The notes under the pieces: generated by a model
Databases searched by the model: none
Told to the model about the DNA's origin: nothing
The model's input: only the letters and a program-made list of their open reading frames with translations
Assembly (NCBI RefSeq): GCF_040054535.1
Contig: NC_090792.1
Location: forward strand, 9,960,491-10,024,490
Direction of reading: 5' to 3'
Source: Antennarius striatus
Lineage: Eukaryota; Chordata; Actinopteri; Lophiiformes; Antennariidae
DNA: 64,000 bases
Translations under genes and position numbers: made by a program
Shown here: one piece after another, positions 16,301 to 30,700 of the stretch
Layout of the letters: each line of letters begins with the position of its first letter
Position numbering within the stretch: position 1 is the stretch's first letter

Positions 16301-19300
16301 TTACAAGAAAATGGAGAAAGATGGCTGGGAGTTCAGGCTTGGCACAAAAATATTTTTTGACAGCTTCCTCACAGGGTCGTCTATCCCAATCACTGTTTGA
16401 ACCAGCCTCAGTCTGCATGACATCAGCTGGAGATCTCATTTGGAGTAAAAATTGTACTCTGAAGGACTTTGAGAATTTATTTTAGGGCCTAAATGGTAGT
16501 TAGGGATCAAATCTGGTAGGTGGCGGCCTACAGTAGTTCCATGACTGCATAGCAGTAAATCGTAAATATGTTAAAACCAGTGTAGCAACTATATGGTTAT
16601 AACCCAGATTATAAAAGAGTTGGGCTGCTGTGTAAAATGTAAAAAAAGCTCCATGCCATCTCTGCTTGTTTGACCCCTGTTATAGTCACGATCAGCCACT
16701 ACAAATAACCAAATAGGTATTTGTGTCAGCCTTTTGTTACCCCTGTCACAACATACTTATAACGCTTTGCTCGCCTGATATTCTGAATCACCATGCATTT
16801 ACAAAAAAACGGCGAAATCGATGAGGTGAAACATTAAATATATTCCTCTGTACTCTTTCCATTGCAGCATACAGCATGTCAATTAGGATAAGTAAAGTCA
16901 GATATGGTTGTGTTTATGGTTTACACAATGGAATGTGTAAAAGCAGTGCTGATTTCCTTCCATTCATCGTTTTAAGGCAACATTTGTTAGCAATTTTATA
17001 CGGAGATGACTTAATAATTCTTGGCATCTTGAGTATAACAGAAGGCCCAAAACCCAATACCGTTGTAAAGCTAGGCTAATTGTAAAGGTTTAAAGCATTA
17101 CTAGAGTTTAATGTTCTTTCTGTAGTCATATGAGATGTTTTTTTGTCAGTTTGTATTACTGCAGGTCAAACTAAACTACATGTATGTAGAAAATACAGTT
17201 ACTTAATCACAATCTACTGGTTTTCAAGTGAATCTGTTTAGTCTTGGCCTCAAAGGAGCATGAAATACCCTGTTCTTTCATTCAATCCAAACCTGGTGTT
17301 TCTGCATCTTTGGGGGAAATTTGTTCAGGAACTCATGTGAAAAACCACATCTTGTTCTTCTCAGCTTAACTAGAGTCAGCAAAAACAGTTAAGCCACAGA
17401 AAAAAATTGAGCCTTGTGTTGTTTCTGCAAGTCATTAAGTTGGGTACTTTGGGACAGAAAAGCCGATTATCTGACATGAACAACGCTGATGTTATTGAAG
17501 AACACATCACTATGTCTGTTTTATTTTAAACATGATTAGATTTCTTTGAGTTGACTTTGTAGAATTATGACAAATCTCTGTGAACATTACATTCAAGCTT
17601 GCCATGGCAGAAACTGCACTAGTGATCAAAAAACTGATTGATGAGAACACAAAAATGTGAAAATGTGATTCAGTTTTTGAATATTTTTTTCCCCCCGTCT
17701 CACTCTTGCAAAGTCTGCTCATAAGATAAATTTGGACAAAAAGTCAAATCAAGACCGATGTTTCACATGTGTAAACCACTTTTATTTTGCCTTTGAGCAC
17801 TCATTGGTGTGTCAACTGCAAAAAGGAAGAAAGTGAGCCCTAGGAGCTGCAAGTCATTTGATCTAAACTGAGCGCTTGGCCAGCGTCCTGTCATCTCAGA
17901 CAGGACACAGACATCTTCTTTTTCATGCTTGCAAGAGGGAAAGTCCTCTGTCACTGATCCTTTCCTGATTTGGCATCGTCTCCATCATGCCTTTGCGGTC
18001 AGCAACAGGGGGCTTCCACAAGCAAATAAACCTGTGTACACAACATTGTCTTTGTCATTTGTTCCCTTTGCACAGGAAAGACTGAAACTTTAAGACTCAA
18101 ATGGCTGCAAGATAACCAAATGAGACAGGACAGAAAACTGTTAACCTCATAGATTTGCATTTTGCAGCCATGAATTGAAATGACAAACTGGTGCGGAGTT
18201 GTTGTTGTTTTTTTTTTTGGATACTTCAAGATGTAATGTACAAATTAAAAATACGTTTTTCAAAAGAATATTCCCCTGGCTAAATCAGAAGCATTCTTAG
18301 AATAAGGTGAAAAGTATCGTATATCAGACACTTGAGGAAGTATTCCTGATGTGTGTTGAGTTTAACTGGAGTTTGGTATGCTGGAATGACAGCAACCTCC
18401 GGCTGGGAGGTCTGGGAAGAATGCGATGAAAGCCTTCTTTTAATACACGAAATGATCAGTGTCTGCAGGCAGATTTTCATTCATGTGTGACATGGAACAA
18501 AATATGCTGAAAACCACATGTTGGGATGAGATGCAATCAAATTATCATCCTGGGGAGAGATGAGAGCATTGAGACCAAAAATAATTTAATGGCCTTTGCT
18601 TTTTCTGTGTATCTGGTTGTGTTTCAGTGGCAGCAATTCTTGAGCAGCCATTTGGATTTATCATCAGCCTTCTGATCGTAGGAGTAATGGTTTGTGGGGG
18701 GAAAAAAAACAAGTAATGCAAAATGAGATAACTCCACGAGCAGCACCTGGGCTTGGCTTTCTTAGTTTTTTTTCCATGTAATACCAGTTACGTCAGAACA
18801 CAAGAAGAGGTAAAAAAAACGCCTGAAGGGAAGAACTGCGGCGAGGAAACACGTGAGGAGAACACTTGAGATGGGAGGAGCGAAGATTAGGTCCCAACAA
18901 GCACCGATCATAATGAACAGACCCAGGAGGACCTGTTTCCTCGATCAGGTGATGCAGTGCAGGGGGTTAAGTGAGGGTCTCTGTGCCGCATGTTAATCTG
19001 AAGCACATGGTGGCAAGTAAAAAAACAACTTAGGATCAGTTCCTCTACAGCCCCCGTATTTTCATGCAGATGATATTTGACACGCTACTCGATGAGGATG
19101 AGGAGCATTTGTTTTTGGGGAAGTGTGTTTGTGCACTTTGTTTGACATTACACCTACAAGTGGTCATGGGCTAACAATAATCGAAGTTGACGTCATATCA
19201 TGGGGTGTACTTCGAAGACAATATATCTTACATCTGCACCGCTGTACGAGCAATCATACAGATTTCTATACGTTTAAAGGGTTTGGGACGTTGGCAAGAG

Positions 19301-22300
19301 TGTGACCACATGCAATTTCCGCCCTTCGGAAAACCTTTTTAATAGACAGGGCACAGCTTGAGGGAATTTATGAGCATTACAGTGAATAAGAGTTAAAAAA
19401 CAATGAGCTGTGAATATATACACATTGACTGTTTCCCAATCCACCAAGAGCCTTCACAGCAGAGCTGCAGCTGACGTGATGCTGAGGAAAAACCCTGTTT
19501 TTCCCTTTTGTATTATGACCTCTACATCTAAATCAGTGCTACAAGCACAGCCAAAGACAACCGCTGCCCCTCGAAAGACCGGTGCATAAAAATAAAATGT
19601 CCCTCACAGAAATGGTAAATTACAGTGTCGGGCCTCTTCTTAAATATTTGTTGATTTTTACAAGCAGACAAAAATGCGGCGGAGTAATTAAGCTCCCTCT
19701 GTGGACTTTTATTGGGGTGACGGCAGCATCTCCCAAACTTGCCATCATGAGGTGAAACAAGCCACTATTGTGTGTACCACTGGGCTTCTGAGGGTAGGGA
19801 GTGAACTGGTGCTCAGACTGGGACTATGAATCAGTGCTGAGTTGTACAACTGTTTGTTTTGGGGTCTAGAGAAAATGGGAATAGCTGGCGTCATCATGGA
19901 GCAACAGGGGAAAGACATCACATGCAATCATACCGGGATGCCCATTCAAGTAAAAATTTTGTGGCACCACAGGGGACAATGGTTCTTTAATCTGGTTCCA
20001 TTACAGAATGTGTCATGTAGGAAAATAGCTGTCAATATTATTTTGCTTCCGTGATGGCAGCGGTGGTAGTAACTGAATCAGACATCTGTGTGAATGCATT
20101 ACATGGAGAGGTGGTCGGACAGGATGGGAGTGTGATGCCTTGGTGACAAAAGGATTTAAAAAACAGCTAGTAATAAGTTGGCGGTTAATTCATAAAAAGC
20201 AGAAAATCAAGTACTTTTTTTTTCAGATTTAGGAGACTGCATTTGTTGCTGGACATGAGATCAACCGCTGTGTAAAGGGGAAAACTAATGTCACACATCT
20301 CTTGAAAACTGCAACACTGATTACAGCCACACACTGTTCTGTTCTGTGTAATACATAAGACCTACAAGGCAAAGAGGGGTCTTAGCTGATCGCTGTGTGA
20401 AAAAGGCTTCTGATTTGAACCTATGAGCTGCTTAGCAGTGTTTTTGACTTTGCATCATATGAGTGGAAAGGTGAACAGCTGGTTTCAGTCTCCCTTCTTA
20501 TCACACCATAAGCCCCTTCACTCAAAAAGCTGACAAAATCATAAAGTGCCGTGATCAGGCAGCCACACATAACTGGGATTAGGGTGGAGGGGGGAGGGGG
20601 GGCGGATGTCTGGAGTGTCACCGATCATCACTGGAGCAGCATATTCTACCCCAAACTCCATCTGTTGATAGTCAAATAAAAACTAAGGGTCATGAGAATA
20701 TTTGAAGCCGTTCTGCAATCCGAGTGCAAAGGTTGCAGTCTCTGCTTCTCTTTCCCTAACACAAACGCACAAACAGCGATGCAAAAACCCACATTTAACC
20801 ACATGCACATGCACACATACACTCTCGCACACACATACAATCACCCACAAACACCCACAGCAACCAACTGTGGTCCAACACATCATTCCATTGTTATGCT
20901 CTCAGACTGCTTTCCACTTTTCGCCTGTCTCCCTCCAGTGACTGTTTGGACCCCGTCCTAATATGAGGAAAATATTTGGCCGTTTGTTTTTGTCTCTCAT
21001 AGTCCTCATAAACCAGACGTGTTGTTTTATGGCGCTACGAGAGCAACAAAGACACTACAAATATAAAGACTAATAAACTTAATTCTTTGTGCAACAGCCG
21101 TGTACATATCTGAAAGCCCACTTGTCTGATCCTGCCAGTAAACACAGAGGGCTTCATGTACTCTGGAGGTCAAAATGTTGTATCTGTTACTGTTGGCTAG
21201 CAGCAGAACCAGATGCAGCATAAGCAAAGGCTGGCCAGTCAACCCAGACTGACTGGCAAGCCGAGCCAGGCTCTACCTTTAGCAGGTAAAAGATTAAATG
21301 GCCTGAAAAACCCGTCCACTCTCAGAAATGATCAGGTTCCACCTTGTGTCTCTGCCAGACGCATTTCATTAGCTCTGTTTTCAGGAGGAGACAGTTATTA
21401 GCCGCTGGCCTCACACGCTGCCTCCAACGACAATGAACTCCTCCTTCTGAAGTCACCCAATTCCAGGGGCCACTTGTCTTCATCTTCCCCTTGGCCCCTT
21501 GTGTGGGAAGACTTTGAGTACCTTATTGCTTTTGATTCACGTCTGCCTCTTTGTGACTCCAAGCCAAACAGAAATAATTATCTATGCACAGAGGGAGAGT
21601 CCTGTGGACTATTCAGAGTGATGAGTCAGTTTTGTTATGCTCTCCCCTTTCTTTAGGTTCACACAGTAAATAGGTTGAATTAGGGTTCATTTATGGTGCA
21701 CCATGACGCAGATGTCATTTACTTTAGTCTAAACGCATTTAGACTCAAAATCTGCCTGTTTTGTCTTCATATAATTAACTCTAAACAGACATTTTGACCA
21801 CTCACCACAGTCTGCGGTGTCCTCTCCTTCGAGGCCAGGCTGGCAACCCATGAAGCACCGATAGGAGCCGATGGTGTTCTCGCAGCGCCAGGTACCACAC
21901 ACCAAGCTTCCAAAATCCTTGCATTCATTCTGATCTGATCCAATGAGAAAGTCAGAGACAGATATTGGTTAGAAATTGGCAAACTGAGGAACAAAGAAAG
22001 AGACATGCATGCACAAACACACTCTCATACTGTAATGGCAGTCCAGCAGGAGTCGTCCAGGAGGCCTGTGGTGTAGCTGTCCTCAGTATAATGCAGTACG
22101 TAACAGTACAGGCCAAGAACAATATTATCACAGCAACCAAAGAACTTGTCAAGGAGCTAAAGGGAGACGTTCCAGAGGGAGAAACACCTCCTGCTCACAA
22201 AGGGGTCATTCATACTTCCCTCTGGGGAGAGGGAGTGCAGCGCTCCAGTCATGTAATCCAGGCACCCCTCAGTCCTGGGACCATGGAGAAAACTCTAAGC

Positions 22301-24706
22301 CAGGTTGGGACAATCTCATTCCAGCCCTGTCCCCACTTGTTATAGATAATCAATCACAGCCACCTGTACTGAGTACACTCCAGTCGAAATGTGGCGTGAT
22401 CATAATTTTGACAAATTGGTTGCCTGAGAACGATCAAACCCCGAGACAGTCTGAGGTAATAAAAAAAACCCCACTTTGTCATGCATGAAAGAGCATCTCA
22501 AGGCATCCTCACCTTCACAGTCAGCCGTGTCAGTACTGAACTTGAAGCCGGTCTCACACAAGCACGAGAAAGAGCCATCGGTGTTTAGACACTGGCCGTG
22601 GATGCACACATTGTCTTTACTGCATTCGTCCACATCTAATGCACAGAAGAGAAGAAAAAGCGAGAGTAATTAGACAATTAGAGAAAGGATAGGCTAAGAT
22701 TTATTACACATTGATTATCATTACATATAATCATATATCCTCTGTGCTTAATAATTCCGCAGGGAACAGCCCTCCCTTTAACAAGTTTCACAAAAAGAAC
22801 ATGTAATCAAGCGCTAGTCCAGCACAAGATGCATTGGCCACTTGGAGCACTTAACAGTACGCTGGCAAACAGGAAACAAGGAGGAAAAAAAACATTTACC
22901 TCAGCTTTCTTGGCTGAGAACATTTCCCTCCAACTCTTAAAAATTCACAATGAATGTGATATGCTTGATTAGTCGTAGATTGGTGGATAATTGCAGCATT
23001 ACTAAATAAATTTTAAAGTGCTTCAACCTGGGTTTAAAAGTGGAGGAAAGGCAGGAGGAGAAATTCATTGCGGAGGAAAAGACCATCTTTCTTTTCCAAC
23101 CTTTGAAAGTCAAATAATTTTCTCAGAGACGAAAAGGTAAATACCCGTTTGTGGAGACGAAATAAAAACAGCACCTCAGACTTTAAGCAAACACATAAAT
23201 ACACTGTCACCGGATGACTGCATTTCATTTAAAGGCCTTCAAGTCCTGTATTGAAAGGTAGAAACCCGGCTGGATTGAATTTATGCCTTTTTCATTCTTT
23301 TATTAGTCCTTTATATTGCATTTGCTGTTTTTGCTGAGTGACCAGTCCGGTCAGGGCCAGGCATCATTTAGTATCACCTGACTAAACCCATATGTCATTC
23401 CTATAAACCTCTATATACTAATCTTCCGTTCACCTCCCCGCGCAGGATCATGTCAGAGGAGTCTGGTTTTTATTGTGTCAGCACTGTGCACACACAACAG
23501 CAGACTGCAAGAAAATATATGACAACTGCTGATTTATTGGATAATTAGAGGCCCATATTTGTTGTGGCGGGTAGCCAAAGTACCTGACACAGGCTGGGCA
23601 GTTGGCTGTGAGCCTGAGGATGATATCTAAAGCTCTCCAAGGCCAGAATCTCAGTGGAAGGATGACCATGTTCAAGGACCGTTCCTGGTTCATTAATATA
23701 AGTCAAATCCAGAGATCAAAACCTACCTGCTTCACATCACCGTCAGATATTTCACTGACAGACAACATTATCTTTACTTCACTTCTTATTACTCGTGCAT
23801 GACATACAAGCAATAACACTGATTCAATTCTGACATCCCTGCCAAACTTAGATCATGTATTTTGACAGCAAATACTTAATTGGTTGAAAAGAAAAGCTGA
23901 TGATCTGGTTTGATGCTTTTCTCCCATTGCAAGGTCATTAGGTGAGGCTGAAATAACATTAAACCGATGTCCAAGCAGGGAGAGACTGAGCTGAGATGGC
24001 TAATGAGGCCATGGCTCATTTCACAGACTGGTGTGTGCTCATCCCTGGGTCTGACCCCGACATCCAGGACAGTGTAGACAAGATGCTATCTGCCAGCCTG
24101 CATGCACTGAATGAAGATGCACAAACGACTACTTTAAAATGAACTGAACCATTGTATCATTTTGACATTATTACCAATTTAATCCACTTTTGACTTATAC
24201 AATGGAAAAAGCCCATAAATTATGTAAAAAATAGTTATCCATTGATTTTAGTGCTTTATCATGAGTATTTTATACCTTGACATTATTATTAGTGTGTTGT
24301 ACCTTGACAGCCTGTCCTTCCATCAGTGTTGATGTATCCATCAGGACAGATACATGTGAATGAGCCCTCAGTATTCCGACACTCTCCTTCTCCACAGATC
24401 CCCATTATGGTTAAACACTCGTTGATGTCTGTTGCACACAAACATAAACACACACCATGGAAACAAGCTGTGGATAAAGGCCAACCAGTAATGTGTGTGT
24501 GTGTGTGTGCGTGCGTGTGTGTCTGTGTGTGTGTGTCTGTACCTCTGCAGGATGTCCCATCCACCAGCTCCAAACCAATGGGGCAGGAGCAAGTGTAAGA
24601 GCCAATGCTGTTGGTGCACTGGCCTCCCCTACACAAGCTGTTGTCCTTACATTCATTCACATCTGCAGTCACACACACACACGCACGCACGCACGCGCAC
24701 ACACAC

Positions 24707-24778
<72 letters not shown>

Positions 24779-27700
24779 TGGTTAAAATGATAAAATCACT
24801 GTCAGAGGTCATGTATCATTAAGTTTATAATGGGTTCTACAGCACCAGAACAAAATAATGAAAGGAAAACCCTAAATTCAACCCTAAATATCCACTTCTT
24901 GTACCGTCACATGACAGGCCATTGGCTGCCACTGTGAAGCCTGGGTCGCATGCCATGCAGGAGAAGGAGCCCTCTGTGTTGGTGCAAAACCCAGTGGGAC
25001 ACACATCTGGGGTCTGGCATTCATCGATATCTAAGAGACAAGAGAACATGGAGAAAATAGATTTAGGAAAGTTTCGTGATAAATGTATCTGATTTGTCAA
25101 GTAACATGTTGTGATGTGTAACTTCGTCCACACTTTTAACAGGCATTTTCAGTATTAACAGTTTAATGATTTTTTGTACTCTCAGGTTAGTGTTTAAAAT
25201 AATGGTTAGAGGTATCAGCATGAATTAAGTAACAGATGTTCTCTGGCCCTCTGTCTGGCTCTAACCACTACCCTGGAATTTAGGGTTCCACCAGCAGCCA
25301 GATCCCCTTTAACCTCTGGATATAAGAAATAACATTACGCAAAGTGACCTCTACAGAGTCAAATCAATTGTTCACTTTCTTATCTGTTTAACATTATTAA
25401 TGGCTGAGTGTGACTCAGCCCAATTTACAGCAAGCCATGCCCTCTTTATTAGATCACACTGACAGTGTTTTATTAAAAAGGGTGGAGAGACAAGTATGCA
25501 GGACAGTCACAGAATCCAAAACAGAAAGCTAAGACAGGTGGTGTACAATTACTGGATGTACAAACAGTCGCTGGCTCGCTGATATGCGATCACTGGACAT
25601 TCCTTTCGCTTTCACAGACTATATTTCTTATGGAGAATATAGTGCAGGCCATTGTTAGGTGATTCAGATGTAGTTGCCTGTGGGCAAACAGAGAGAATTC
25701 TATAGAACAAATCCAATGTTTGAAAGGCAGGGGAGTGGCTGACTTCCAATCAAACCCTAAATATTTTCCATGGCATCAGAGGCATCCATTAAAATCCTAT
25801 CAGGGGCTGACTTGGACTCTGGCTTGTTTTGTAAAACTTTTTTTTCCCAGAGCAAAGGCACATATCAGTAGGGGATCTTCCTCCTGGGCTAGATCCACAC
25901 TTCCATTCAAAAACACACCATAGTAAGTCTAACTAACTGAGGCCATGTTTGAATCCATTTAAGTAATCATTTTCCCATGAAGTCATGGCAGATCTAACCT
26001 CCTTGGACTTGTCAAAACAGTCTTTCCACCACACTTGTCTCATAAATCATGTCACCATAAATTACTGAGCAGTGTAAATATTTTTGATAATAATGTTCTG
26101 AGTCTAACTATGCCTTTTTATTGTGCTCTACTGTTTACCACACTGACAGCTCAGATTGTTCCACACACAGAGGTAATCATACCTTCACAGTCGTAACCAT
26201 CCTCAGATAGTTGCAGGCCAATCCCGCAGCTCCTGCAGGTGTAGGATCCTGGATTGTTCAAACACAACTGGCCCGGGCACATGTTAGCCACCAAACACTC
26301 GTCCACATCTGGACGCAAAAACACAGACACATCATAGCACAGATTAACATCACTGGCTTCAAATAAATAAAGTCTGCCACTTGTAATCAGTTAGACTGGT
26401 AATCATTGGTTGCTGGAATTGCAAATGTCGACGCCTCTTTCTTTTTAGTTGAACTATCTGCAGGACATTAGCCTGACATCATCTCATTCTATTTGAGGGC
26501 TGTTGTCTCATTGTTTTGAGCGAGGCTTAGATGAGTGGTGCCAGAGGCAGATGGCTCCAGGATCCAACTATGATGTGATGTCTAGAAGGAGTATTTTGGG
26601 ACTTTTTTTTAAGTGAGATGATGGACCTTTGGGGCCAGTGCCATCACACCTGATGCTGTTGACATGGTACTTCAAACAAGCTGGCAAACACTTCTCGTGT
26701 ATTATGAGGAAGTCTGGCATGCTTGAATAGAAGAAGGCAGACACCTTTGTTCAAGGACACTACTTCACAAAAACACATTTCCAAACTAGTACAGCCAAAA
26801 CCTCACCGTCACAGTGCTGTCCATCCTCAGAGACTCGGAAACCAGGTTGACAGATGATACATGTAAAGGAACCGTCTGTGTTTGTGCATGTTCCCTGGGG
26901 GCATGTAGTGGGCAGTGCACACTCATCAATATCTGTGTGGAACAACACAGACTCTTAGACATTTATTGCACATCAGGGGCATCTCTACAGCCAAGAACAA
27001 AACAGTCAAATCCATGATGACAGCTAGAACTCATCAGAGTTAGTTCCTTCAGACTGGGCTCAAAACCAGGGATAATGCATGGTTTCCATGAATGGTGTTG
27101 AAAATACCAACCTTGACAGAGCTCTCCGTCATATGATACTCGGTACCCTGTGGGGCAGTTCTCACAGGTGTAGGAGCCCTCCGAGTTCAGACAGATCCCA
27201 TTGGCACAGGTAGATAAGGATTGGCATTCATCAATATCTGGACAAAATACATGCACACCAGCACAGCCACACATGAATATCACTTTAGATAATGAATTAC
27301 ATGTAGAGAGAATTCACAGCAAACACATCTTAACTTGACACAGTGCACAGATACACAGAGTAAGTTTGAGGACATGTCCACACGGTGATGGATCTTTTTG
27401 AAAAAGCAATTTTTTTCACCCAGCATAGAAAAAGATTTGTGTCCTCACGACGGTGTTTTCAAAAAAATCTCCGTCCACACGTAACCGCATCAGTGCGTTG
27501 ATCAACACTTATATAAGCAGAACAACTCCGGGAACGACTGGGGAGGACCGGGACGTGTGGAAATTCACGCCGTTTCTCCTGGAGGACGACCTCCATCACA
27601 GAGTTCACCCACCAGCAGGCAGTGCTACCCGGTCCAACCCGGAAATGGCGTCGGCATCTTTGGCGAGGAACGTGAATGAATGAATAAATAACTATATATA

Positions 27701-30700
27701 TAAACTTTATGACTCATAAAGAAAGAAACAGACAAAAAACTATTCAAGTGTCAAGCATGTTTATCAACGCGTCTTTGACGTGGAGCTGTTATACGTCAGA
27801 AAATAGCCGGTTTTAGCTCCGTCTATTCTGTGTGGACATGCAGACACGGGTCACTCACGCTAACGTCACAGCGGTTTTCGGCGCAGGGAGACGCCCCTCA
27901 GATAGAAAAAGTCGCGGATACAGTGTCCACAAGACAACGCAGACCGTTTTCAAAAAACTTCACTTTGGCCAGAGTTTTCAAAAAGTTGCATTTTCATCCT
28001 GGATATCTGCGCTGTCGTGTGGATGGAAGGTGTAACCTCAACAAAAAAATTTGTATATTCGAAAAGATCCCGCACCGTGTGGACGGGGCCTCAATACAAA
28101 TGCTTTTCACTAAATGAGGAGCCCTGCTAGAGATTTTACCTTCACACCTCTTTCGGTCTTTAGTCACTCTGTAGCCAGCATTACATCTGGTACAAGTGTA
28201 GGATCCCTCTGTGTTGGCACACACGCCATTAACACACACATCAACGTGGGCACACTCATCTACATCTGGAAACAGAAAGAACAAATTCACCCAGAATGTG
28301 ATGAAACAATCATCACCACCTTCCAGTGCCTGTCATAAATTGTTAATCAGCCAATTTCTCACCTTCACATCTCAGTCCGTCAGCAGAAGGTCCAAACCCA
28401 GGCCCGCAACCCTGGCAATCGTAGGATCCTGCTGTGTTGATGCAAATTCCCGCAGGACATACATTACCAGTTGCACACTCGTTGACATCTAACAAAAAAA
28501 GACACAATTTGCAGACCTTAACCTCCCGTTGACAGAGCTACATGAGGAGAGAAGTATGTGGTGGTGTATTACGCCCGACAGCTCTAGATAATACTTTACA
28601 GACCTTCACAGTTCTTGCTGTCTGAGGTGACTTGATAGCCATGGTTACAGATGCACTTGTGGGTGCCGTCCAGATTGGCACAGCGGCCATGGAGACAGAC
28701 TCCAGGAAGTAAGCACTCGTTCACATCTGGAAGGGGGATATAAAGAAAGAAAAAGTGGGCTTCAGAAAATAAAGACCGTTACCTTTCGTAGACATTCTGT
28801 AGAGAACTACTGAGTCGTTGACATGCAATGTTAATAATGACTGTCTGAGCTGCTGACTGACAGCTACCTTGGCAAATGCTCTGCGGTGAGATTTTATATC
28901 CATGGAAACAGTTGCACCTATAAGAGCCCTCGGTGTTGACACACCTACCACGACCACATACTGTTTGGTTCAAGCACTCGTTTACATCTGAGGACAGAAG
29001 GGGACAGGACACAGCATATATGAGATGGTGATTTTTCTTTTTATCTTGTCACAGTGAGACTAAAGGGTCCATGAGAATAAAAGAAAGGTCTCTCTCTCTC
29101 AAACTCTGGTGGTATTTAGACACGCAGAGTCTTTTAAGATGTTCATGAGATATCCCAGCATGGACAACTTTGGGTGGAGATCAAAATTAGAGAATGATTT
29201 TTTCCTGAAATAATATATCGGTAATTTCACCGCTCTACAGTTGAAGGATCTTTCGTTGTGGCTGTACTTTGCTACTAGAACAGTCATGATCAAAATTAGA
29301 GAACAACAATGACTGTAGAGTAGAAAAAGATTAAAACTAATTTTTTTGAAGGTTACAACAGGCAACAATTAGTAGGAAGTATGTAGATCATTGCTTTGAA
29401 TGACTTCAGCACAACTGTGGCCAGAGGACATCACTGGTCTCTCACATTATTCCGGTGTGAGTTTGGTCCAGTCTCTTTCACGGTTCGGTGACTGTAGTGG
29501 TTTCTTGGCCAAGACTTTGTTGGCAAGGACTCTTCAGTGGTTCTCTATGGGGTTTAGTTCAGGATTATTTTACTGTTTTCAGTTTCAAGGAACTCTTTTC
29601 CCCATTTTGCTGTGTGACAGGGAGCATTGTCCTACATGAATATTTGGTGATGAATGCAGGGATGAAAGTTCTGGTAAACATTTGCATTCACTCTGCCAGG
29701 TAACTAAAAGAGGCCCAGTTTCTTCTGCTGAAACCATGACACTTCCTCCTTCATCTTTCACTGACTTCTGTACACACTTTGGGTTCAGTCTTTCCCCACT
29801 TTGTCAACAAACGTAACCTGTTTTGCTATTGCTGATAGGGTCATCCCTTTGTCCTGCATCTGGACAACCTGCTGCCGGAGGGTTTCTGTCCCTGTAGAAC
29901 GGCTCTTCGTCTGGCAGAGTCAGTGAAACTGAATGTTAAGCAGCCAGTTAAATAGGGGATGTCAGATAATCGAGGATATTAGCACCTTCCTTCACTGGAA
30001 GGTATCTGAAAGTCGTCTCTAATTTTGATCAGTCTTCTTTGTCTAATATCTCATTTAAGTTTTTATACTGTGCTTCAGGATATATGTAACTCCTGAAATA
30101 TGCTTTAAATCTCACTCTTTTACTCCTGCCTGGATAATTTCCAATATGACTATACAGTGGTCTTGACATTTAGGAAATTGTAGGTTCTCTAATTTGATCT
30201 CCAGTGTATATTGCATGATTTTGTTGAAGTTGGAGCAAAATGCATCCGGATTCACTCAAAACCTTCTGGCTCAGAGGCGACAATGCAAAGCACAGCTCCA
30301 CTGTATCAACAACACCTAAAATAAATGATTGTTGCGACTGAAACAATGCCAAATTAAAATTTAAGTAGCATTGTTGTAAAATAACAACAACAATAATAAT
30401 AAAAAAAAACAGTAAAGGCTAATTACTAGAATCTCAAAGTACATTTTAATGCTGTTAAATATAGAAGGAAAATTCTAAATTCCTCCATAGGTAAAATGCA
30501 GCGAACCCAAACAAACAACTAATGTATTTGCATGACAAGATAAAACTGGAGGTACAAAAAATATATTATTGTTGTAAGTTTGGTCAATTGATGACGTGAT
30601 GTAAAATAAACAAGGCAGTCAGAGACTGCAGCATCTCGCGACTTACCCTGACCCACTTCCAGGGTAGGTCTGTGACCATAGATTAAAGCTAGAACATAGG

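Noticed and set aside
21965..22345. A 126-residue plus-strand ORF
   Set aside because: It lies largely within an ltbp2 intron, on the opposite strand, and has no recognised similarity.
24289..24774. A 161-residue minus-strand ORF starting in CV repeats
   Set aside because: The start is the UG microsatellite; only the two EGF segments are real exons.
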